Of a stretch of 64,000 nucleotides of DNA, positions 56,653-64,000 are shown in pieces. This stretch comes from Serpula lacrymans var. lacrymans S7.9 (lineage: Eukaryota; Basidiomycota; Agaricomycetes; Boletales; Serpulaceae): assembly GCF_000218685.1 (NCBI RefSeq), contig NW_006763292.1:1067087-1131086 (forward strand), read 5' to 3'. Position 1 is the stretch's first letter. Each line of letters starts with the position of its first letter. Made by a program: the position numbers and the translations under genes. Below the pieces are notes generated by a model. It was not told the DNA's origin. It searched no databases and was given only the letters and a program-made list of their open reading frames with translations.

Positions 56653-57050
56653 TGTTACTCTAGCGCACAACTCAGACAAGCTATAGAGAGAATAATGAGG
56701 GAGTGGTTACCCTTTAGGCTTCAACAAGTTAGTTGTGAGAATACAACAGGAGGACTTGCTGAGGAGTCTCCTTGATCTATTGGTCTATATATACTACTAC
56801 AGGTTTGTTTGTACATATGTACTGTACAGTTGATAGAGGCAGTGGCTGATGATGTCATGGGGTCTAGCCTGTGTGACCAGCTCCACTGCATGAGAGACTT
56901 GTAGCTAAAATAAGAAGAGAGGCAGTGCAGCACGAGAAAGAGGAGTTTGAACAAAAGGGAAAGTGCCACATGGCAAAATGTGAGAAAACTACAGTAAAAG
57001 GTTAAAGAGGAGAATGAAAATTAAAGGTCCGAAAATGTTTTATCGTAACA
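56653..57050 (-). mobile_element. Solo LTR, family D (copy 7) at a deletion point in Plavaka
   Basis: The minus strand starts TGTTACGATAAAAC and ends GAGTAACA; 398 bp. The flanks TGGTT and ACCAC do not match. The Plavaka reading jumps from VFKHM to ERFHIDFAKD across it, omitting about 100 residues of the family. LTR-linked deletion rather than simple insertion is likely. Confidence 0.87.
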
Positions 57051-57850
57051 ACCACCAACTACAGAGATGTTTTGAAAGATTTCATATAGACTTTGCTAAA
57101 GATGGATGGAGGGCCTCCAATAAGAGGAATGAAGCTCCTCAAATGATCACCTGGCTGCTGCATAGGGAAAAAATATTTGCTTTTGAGAGTTATCTTAAAA
57201 TGAGCATGGAAAAAGACGATGAAGATGTTTTCCTTTGTGCCAAGTATCAGGATTGTCATATCATTATTGCAAAGAATCCAAGCAAATCCCAGAAGCACTC
57301 CTGCCCAGGCTTTGAGGACGTACTCAAAATCTATTTTAATTCAAAATTACAGCAGCCCCATTCCAGAGCACAAACAAGATCTTATCCTTTTCCATTTCAA
57401 AACCTTGATGTTTTCCACTCGTTCAAATTCTCCCTTGAGACTCTTGAAAACAATGTGGACTTGTTTGGTGACCAAATAGATGCTGTAAAGGCAAAACCCT
57501 CAAGTGTTGGTGGACAGCCTCCTAGGTTTGATACTATTATAGTAATGAACTCCAATAACTGTGAATCAACAGGTTTAATAGGTAAGTTGTATAATATAAG
57601 AGCCAGTTCGGACAGGAAGACACCCAGGGTTTTTGATTAGCCAAAAATGGCTGTCTCAAGCTTTTTGCTGACAAATTAAGTCGGAGCTTCAATGGTTCTA
57701 CTCCCATCGTGATTCCAAATATGGTAAGTAGTGCAATCATGGATCCCGAACTTGAAGATGAAGATCAGCCTTAGCTTCAGCCTGAGCAGCGACCTGAGAG
57801 TATAAAACGCCTCTCTGCTGTGCTTAAGGCCATCATTGAAAACAGAAAGA

Positions 57851-59165
57851 ATGAATCATATGTCTAACCTAGCTTTTAGCACCGCAACTGCAGCATCAAT
57901 TTATCACGCCAAATCAATGTATAACAAGCAACCCTACCACATGTCTAGTCTTACTGGTGAAGTGTGGGTCCAGGAATTAATTGATGGACACCCCGACCAT
58001 ATCCGTAGTGAGCTGAGGGTTAGCCTCCAAGTATTTGAGAAGCTTGCTGAGACATTGAGAGATACCGGTATCCAAGGCTCAAAATATATCAGCTTAAACA
58101 AAAAGCTCGCCATTTTCCTCTATGCCAGTGTTACTGGCCTTTCCACTCAACATTTGGGTGAACGGTTCCAAAGGTCAAACAATACAATTTCAAAGTAAGT
58201 ATGTATTTTTCTTGTTCTATAGTTTACTAATGAAATTATAGATATTTTAAACAAATGCTCATTGCGTTCTTATTGTGGCCAATCTACACTACATTCGTTC
58301 AACTACCCCATGTGACTACCCCTGTCCCTCCTGAGATCAAAGACAATTGGAAGTTATATCCATATTTCAAGGATGCACTTGGTGCAATTAACGGCACGCA
58401 CATTGCATGTACGCCAGCAAGTGAGGACCGGTATCTTTCCGTCAACCACAAAGGAGGGGTCTTGCAAAACTGCCTTGCATGTTGCTCGTTCGACTTACAC
58501 TTCTTCTACATGCTGGCAGGTTGGGAGGGGTCAACAGGGGATGTGCTTCTGTTTGATGAAGCACATCGACAGGATCTTCGCATCCCTTTGGGGAAGTATT
58601 ATTTAGCTGATGCTGGATTTGGTTCGTGCAAGGAACTTCTGGTCCCTTATCGTGGAGAGCAATATCACCTTGCTGAGTGGGGCCGTGCTCAAACAAGGTA
58701 TGATGGCCGTTTTGTAATTATAACATAATAATTATTTTATATCTAGGCCTGTGAATGAGAGAGAACTATTCAACTTACGCCATGCACAAGCTCAATGTTG
58801 AGAGAATTTTTGGCGTCCTCAAGCGATGTTTCAAGCTTCTCTCATCATCCCCTGAATACAGCAAGGAGATCCAAGCCCGCATTCCTCCAGCTCTTTCCAT
58901 GATCCACAACTTCATTTGGATCTACGATCCTGATGAGCTTCAAGACCTCACTCCAAACAACCTCGAGTACGAACTAAATAACGGTAGCTATGGCACACTA
59001 GCCACCGGTTCTATCAGCAATAGGGATAAACTACTGGGAAATCAGCTCCATGCAAGAATTGCGAGGGATATGTGGGTTGATTATATCTGTGAGTTGCAAG
59101 AAAGGGGTGATCCGTATGTTTTGCAGTTGAATACTTTGGCCGAGAACCATCTTACCGCACACTAA
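57851..59165 (+). pseudogene. Harbinger DDE transposase, inactivated
   Basis: Exons 57851-58194, 58242-58697, 58747-59165 with GT-AG introns of about 50 nt. Blocks: VFEKLAETLRDTG, LFASVTGLSTQ-type LYASVTGLSTQHLGERF (HTH), then the catalytic region GAINGTHIACT where the expected Asp is Asn (AAC at 58390-58392), YYLADAGFG with the second Asp kept, and VERIFGVLK with the Glu kept. About 2 nt are missing near 58792 (between RHAQA and NVERIF), shifting the frame. Start codon uncertain. The gene is otherwise well preserved, so inactivation looks recent. Confidence 0.88.
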
Positions 59166-59253
59166 GCTGTTTTTTATGTTGTGAATGAATAAATACAAGC
59201 ATTGTTTGGTTTCATTCATGGCATAATAACATATATCAAGCTAAAGTTACATT

Positions 59254-60544
59254 TTACATAGCTAATTCTTCAAGACGTGTCTCAACCCAAATCTTACAAC
59301 TATCATCCTGCAAGTCAAGGAAGTCATCAATGAGGTTGGGATTCAAACAGAACATGTCCATCAATGTTACCACCTGTTTCTTGATCAAGTAGGTCTCCTT
59401 TTGCAAGAGATGGTTAGGGATGCTCTTTAATGGGAGGGGAGGGGGCTGCATAATGGCTGTAGATGATGCAGATGGTACAAGGGGAGTGGTATTTTGCGAG
59501 GCAGGTTGAGATCTGGCACTGAGGTTGTCGACCGATGCGGCAAGGTGGTCATTGATAACATTGGCTGAGCTCATGTTATCATTCAATCTTGACATCTCCT
59601 CTCTCATCCCATCGAAGATCGAGAGGCCTGACAAACGGGCACTCTTTGAAGAGCAAGACAAAGTGATTGATGGGGTCCCTGTTGTACCATCAACAGCAGA
59701 CAACTTGCACTTGGTAGGTGACATGGATGGCAACACGGATGGGCGTGCAACTGAAGACGGTACAGATTTTATGGATGGGGGCGCAGCTGAAGAAGTTGTC
59801 GCAATAAAATTGACCACAGCACTGGTTTTAGACGGAGATGTTTGGTCACGGGCTAAGGTACGATCACTAGTACCTTTATGCATCTCAATATTGTCTACAT
59901 CATCATCAGGCCCATCTAATTCATCCCCTCCCCCTTCTCCCCCTTCTTCCCCTTCTGTGATGTCCATATTACCAGTAACCTCCCCTCCAGCATAGAATGC
60001 ATGTGTACCTTTGCCTTTACTAGGCATAATATCCTGCATGCCCTCGTAGAAGGCCCACCCATTTTCCGCATAGTGTTGATAGTTCTTTTTAGGGTTTTTC
60101 TAGTCCTCGGTAAGTTCACGTTATCTGGTTGCATGGTTGGGCACTTACTTCAATCAAGGCATCCCAGATAGCCTTGTTGGTCTCGTTAATGTGGTTCTTG
60201 TTTTGAGGAGCAAACCCAACACCAGATAAAGTTGTCAGGGTCCACACATGATTGAATTTGGTCTTGAGTTGTTCATACGCTGAGCAAGTTGAATCCCCCT
60301 GTATAAATTGTGTACATACATTCTTCCATTTACGTCCAATGCTTGCAGCATTCTTCGGTGCACCTGCCTTTGTTGTTAATGCAAGTTGTGGTATGAGGTT
60401 GGTCCAGGAAGCAGGCTTGAACTGGTGCCCTTTCCCCCCTGCCTCCTTGCCCTCCTTCTTGACATATTCAATGAGGGCGAGCATATCTTGATCCGATCAA
60501 ACTGCACAATCATTGCCTTTCTCCTGTTCAGCACCTGTAACCAT
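59254..60544 (-). pseudogene. Harbinger-associated SANT/Myb-like protein, one premature stop
   Basis: Two exons, 60544-60149 and 60099-59254 (phase 0, 414 codons including the terminal stop). MVTGAEQEKGND, a TGA at 60497-60499 where this family has Trp, then SDQDMLALIEYVKKEG, FKPASWTNLIPQL, GRKWKNVCTQF and IWDALIE. After the intron come NGWAFYEGMQDIMPSKGKGTHAF, an acidic stretch, a Ser/Pro-rich middle and a helical C-terminus ending in LEELAM. Such proteins bind the transposon ends or help import the nuclease. A single TGG to TGA change is the only obvious lesion; translation from Met 60484 would skip it. Confidence 0.85.
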
Positions 60545-61238
60545 TTTTTGAGGTGATTTTTGAGGGTGTGGTTGCTTGTGTCTAGCTTTCAATAAACGAG
60601 AAATATGTCAACTCATTTCTACAGACTATGTACAGATGTTGATAACAATCACTTTTGTGGTTGTAGGGTATGCCTCATTGCACAATGGCCCTTTATCCCC
60701 TCCGCAACCCTCCGCATGCAAGCCACCATTGTAGGCATTAATAAACATTGGATTGGCATATCGGCAAGCTTGAGACCAGCGTCTTTGGCTAATCAAAAAC
60801 CCTGGGTGTCTTCCTGTTTGAACTGGCTCTAAAACTCTATCTACTATCTGTTTAAAAGTTGTACCAGGCACAAGAATTGGACGTCTCAGAGTGATCTTCA
60901 AGTTACCTACAACTTTATATGGCACACATAGTGCCCCTTCTAACTGGCCCAAAGATCATTTGGCTTATGTTGAATGGTTTATTTGTCTAAGGCCAACAGC
61001 TGAAGACAACCATATAATGTACTTTGTCACCAAACCTGGGTCTAATGCTTCTGGCTACCTGCCTGGTGATGTTATACCCCTTTCTGCAATTAGACAGGTT
61101 TGTCATTTGATTCCAGTCTTTGGGGGAAATAAAGATCCTTGTCCACTTAATTGGACTCACAGTAATGTTTTGGATGTTTGTACAAAATTTTATCTCAACA
61201 ATTTTAGTAGTAAATACACTTATCAGACATTATGGTAA

Positions 61239-62191
61239 ATTCAGACTATGAATATTATTGTTTTGTTTTTAGCTAAATCTTGTGCTATAAAGGCTATAAT
61301 TGCATTTATAGGGCTATGGTTGGTTGCTATAAAAGTATCCATATATACATGTGGTGGCTATATATCGCTACATAGCAAAAGAGTTTTTCCTGATGGCTGG
61401 ATGAAACATTAAATACAACAAATCCTCTCTTCTGATATTTATTGAGACATTTTGAAATATGTTCTGGATGAGGACCAGTAGAAGATATCATTGCTGGATT
61501 TAATAAACTCTTGTAGCGGGAGGTGAGGGTAGGATATGCTGAAAAGAATGCATCAGCGGATACATAATTCATGACAGCAGTCAAATAGAAATGAAGGATA
61601 GACTTCACTGCACTTGAAGAAGTAGTAGTCAGTACATTCTAGCAAGATATAGCTAATGATTAACTCAGCTGCACCAAATAGTGTGAAGATATTGATATAT
61701 TTAGGCTTCCATGCTGTTTCAATTGCAGGTATAAATATCCATAGTGCACTTGATCCAGTGATGACACTACACCCTGGATGTATAATAGCCTGCAATTTTG
61801 TTGTGTCTTCAACATATTTCTTCAGTAATATATCCCTTCATCTGCTTCCGTAGTCCATAGGCATTAAATGATTGTACCGGCTGGTACCTCCATAAAAATT
61901 AATGACATGCAAAGTGAAAAGGCAAAAATATAGTCTGATATATCAAAAGACTGAGAAATAATAGGTCCGGACATAGTGTTGAAATTGTAGTATGTGCTTA
62001 TTCGCTATTTAATATATCCTATTACATTTCAAACTATCCTAAAAATTTCAAATTCTGACTAGCCTGTGTGACATCATCACCTACTACTCCCAAATTGCAT
62101 AAACAGTTTTTTTACTATCCTTGAAAGTATCTCCGAAGATAATACCACTATATTACATCAATATTCTGCAATACAAATTAAATCAAAAGTT
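61239..62191. other. A+T-rich region with TATAG/CTATA clusters and a weak minus-strand reading
   Basis: 61260-61400 is dense in CTATAA/CTATAG words. A minus-strand frame near 61430-61800 (YKSLLNPAMISSTGPHPEHIS and IIHPGCSVITGSSALWIF) may be former coding; family not recognised. Confidence 0.3.
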
Positions 62192-62572
62192 TTACCTTAT
62201 AATAGCACTGGTAATGACACCAGCATAAGCATACTCATATCCAATATCAAGAATTGTTAGTGTCTTTTCACCAGTGTGAATAATCGCCAATACATCCCCC
62301 TTCATCCGTCGACTTTCTGGTACCTCTGGCATATATCCAGCAAGTACTCTGTTAAATGGCAATTGACAATTATCGAGGGTGAATATCAATATGCTATGAT
62401 GGAATTTGTACTTGTCCAGCCGTGGCATAGATGTGAATGTGGTTTCCCTAATCAATGGCACACCGTCAGCACCACCATTCATCCACAAATCAACTAGTAA
62501 GTTGCAAATGCTTGACATACCATGTATTGGAACATCTACCAACATTGGTTCAATGCATCCTGTACCAAACAA
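62192..62572 (-). pseudogene. Unnamed ORF (126 codons)
   Basis: Contains VDVPIHGMSSICNLLVDLW, PRLDKYKFHHSILIFTLDN, YMPEVPESRRMKGDVLAII and TILDIGYEYAYAGVI. Balanced composition suggests real ancestral coding, perhaps one gene with the segment at 61430-61800. I do not recognise a family. Confidence 0.35.
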
Positions 62573-64000
62573 AAGGGCTTGATAATGGACAGAATCTCTC
62601 TATATTGAACTTTAGATTAATTTGACTAAGAATACTATTTGTATATCTCACCTGCCCACTGTTGTATATTTTCAGAGTAATACTATGCACAACTTTCCTC
62701 CACTATTCAGTAAAAATCCTTATAAACATCAATCTGCAAACTTACCCCTAAAAACACTTGTGATATCTACCACAACAAGCAGGCACAAAATCCATCAAGC
62801 TTTAAACAGCAAGTAACCCCCTCAGTCACCAAGAAATATCCACTCACTTTATTTAACTAGATATGCTTGGTGCCCCTCACATTTTCGTCACTATAAATCT
62901 AGTTAGCATTTTTGACCCTATTTCAACAAGTAAGTGTTTCTTTAACCTCAAAGCAAATTCATACCAACTCAGCCTGCAGCTAGCAACGAGCCTGATACAC
63001 TGTTCAGATCTCTAAAAACCAAGAAGGACCAAGTCATGTATGCAACCAAATACACCATCAGGAAAAACCCTTTTGCTATATAGCGCTATATAGCCACCAC
63101 CTATATATATAAATGCATTCATAGAAACTATAGTACTATCAGTGCAATCATAGCTCTTATAGCTCTTATAACATAGTAGTAGGCAAAATTTTAACCAAGG
63201 GGAGAAGTATCTATAATTCCCTCAAACTCTGGATTAATCTAATAAACTTGTTCAATAACAGAAAGAGACCAGAAGTGTTTGGAGTCAAGTATATTATTAT
63301 AGGCAAGGTACTATAAGGGCTATTATAGCCTATAGCAGCCTGCATAGCTCCTATAGCTGTGAAGGTCATAGTTATAATATAGTTCAAGGTGCTTAAAAGG
63401 GCCAATAAATCATACAGTATTAATTAATTATGTAGCTTGTATTAGTGAAATAGTAGTTTGTATCCCTGATACTCACAAAATAAGAATAATGATTTATCCA
63501 AATATAAGTAGTGACAATGAGTAAAAAAATAATCTAAGTCCATAAAAGGTCAATATATAACACCTGTATAATACATTTTATAAGCCCTCATGGTGTAGTG
63601 GATAAATGTGATGTGTGGCTATAGGTTGCTTAGTCACCCAAGAGCTGATTAGCAGGTTGAGAGTTTAAATCCTGTTTGTGTTAATTTTTTTTAATCAGCC
63701 ACACAACAATTTCCAACATCTATAAGAGCATTTATAGAGCTATATAAGGCTCTATAGATGGCAGAGGTTCTATAGCAGGTTTGTCCACTATAACAGCTTT
63801 ATGAGTACTCATAGTGCTATAGAGCTCTATATAGCTATCCCCATTTTTCCTGATGACTCTAAAACAGTAGGAGCACAATAAATAATAATTCAAATCAAGG
63901 AATTTACAAGTGAGCAGTGCTAAAAGGATGCTCTAGGGCAACAGAACATACAGTTCTCATATCACACAATGAATCAGTGGTTCTAATTCATAGTCTGCTG
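62573..64000. other. A+T-rich tail with CTATAG-motif clusters
   Basis: Clusters of CTATAG, GCTATATAG and TATAGAGC at 63075-63175, 63300-63390 and 63715-63840, some palindromic. No gene recognised. Confidence 0.4.

Larger units (their letters stand above)
57600..60829. mobile_element. Complete PIF/Harbinger DNA transposon
   Basis: Terminal inverted repeats start GAGCCAGTTC and share ACAGGAAGACACCCAGGGTT. The target duplication is TAA (57597-57599 and 60830-60832), the TWA type of PIF/Harbinger. It carries the usual gene pair: DDE nuclease (+) and SANT/Myb-like protein (-), convergent. 3230 bp. It is inserted in an intron of the Plavaka pseudogene (donor GTAAGTTG just left, acceptor TTTAAAAG just right). 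Both genes carry an inactivating change, so it is not autonomous. Confidence 0.92.
54975..61238 (+). pseudogene. Plavaka-type (CACTA-like) transposase 2, split by nested elements
   Basis: N-terminal C2H2-like finger CPASCGRSFSSTCALNMH (55000), DGIGHRSFDYLLAIPGV (55580), HYCDVFSVIHSFLCNPAHA, YNEIWTGKWWHAIQ, LPKGAALLPVMISTDKTQLTQFS (56050) and VYPVYLTLGNI, then VYPVLACYVADYPEQYLV with CPKCK, and IAITPDILHQLYQGVFKHM (56600). A solo LTR sits at a deletion of about 100 codons, after which RFHIDFAKDGWRASNKR (57080) and FDTIIVMNSNN lead into an intron holding a Harbinger element. The last exon IGRLRVIFKLP ... HLAYVEWF ... PLSAIRQVCHLIPVFG ends at 61238. The order is that of full-length Plavaka transposases. 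Several stops and frame changes are present. Confidence 0.87.

Noticed and set aside
63590..63690. Possible tRNA with box A-like TGGTGTAGTGGATAA and box B-like GAGTTTAAATCC
   Set aside because: Acceptor and T-arm do not pair convincingly; too weak to list as a tRNA feature.

Overview
The window looks like a transposon-choked stretch of a filamentous Agaricomycete (Basidiomycota) genome. The reasons are short (about 50-60 nt) GT-AG introns, a FunK1-type fungal kinase, Plavaka-type transposases, DUF6589 and DUF6532-like proteins, an Agaricomycete-type RecQ-like helicase family, a basidiomycete-style 4E-T-like protein, and Ty1/copia plus Ty3-like LTR debris. Species cannot be told from the sequence. 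Family names come from recalled family patterns; no database was searched.

Only two genes read as intact, and both lie in CpG-containing islands. One is a nine-exon minus-strand gene (9073-12606, 1017 aa) resembling fungal eIF4E-transporter (4E-T)-like proteins. The other is an eight-exon plus-strand gene (41903-43927, 540 aa) of the DUF89/ARMT1 metal-dependent phosphatase family, with ATF/CRE-like sites and a TATA box upstream. Both spliced models close exactly in frame.

Layout. 1-3190: decayed copia element (copia-B) hit by a CACTG MITE and by a solo LTR of a second copia family. 3200-8766: about 255-bp inverted repeats enclosing a broken RecQ-like helicase (+) and, convergent to it, a broken DUF6589 gene (-) with a DUF6532-like segment inside it; two solo LTRs interrupt the helicase. 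9073-12606: 4E-T-like gene. 13150-21400: SANT-like pseudogene, foldback element, Plavaka remnant and a cluster of solo LTRs, one nested in another. 21414-26486: copia-A copy 1 (-). 27085-29540: Helitron-type N-terminal remnant and a second DUF6532-like pseudogene. 29925-37344: Ty3-like gag, LTR fragments, Tc1/mariner debris, tRNA-like pseudogenes, a minisatellite and A+T-rich DNA. 37345-41275: decayed copia-A copy 3. 41903-43927: DUF89 gene. 44258-48643: copia-A copy 2 (+), almost identical to copy 1 but inverted and holding a 720-N gap. 51393-54885: solo LTR and FunK1 pseudogene. 54975-61238: a large Plavaka transposase pseudogene carrying a solo LTR and a complete PIF/Harbinger element (57600-60829, TSD TAA). 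61240-64000: A+T-rich DNA with clustered CTATAG-type motifs.

Four LTR families recur and are labelled here copia-A, B, C and D. Many copies keep 5-bp target duplications, so insertion order can be read directly. Repeats look CpG-poor next to the two host genes, consistent with methylation- or RIP-like decay. The most original object is the inverted-repeat-bounded RecQ-helicase + DUF6589 pair, which has the architecture of a two-gene DNA transposon in which each repeat abuts the 5' end of one gene.
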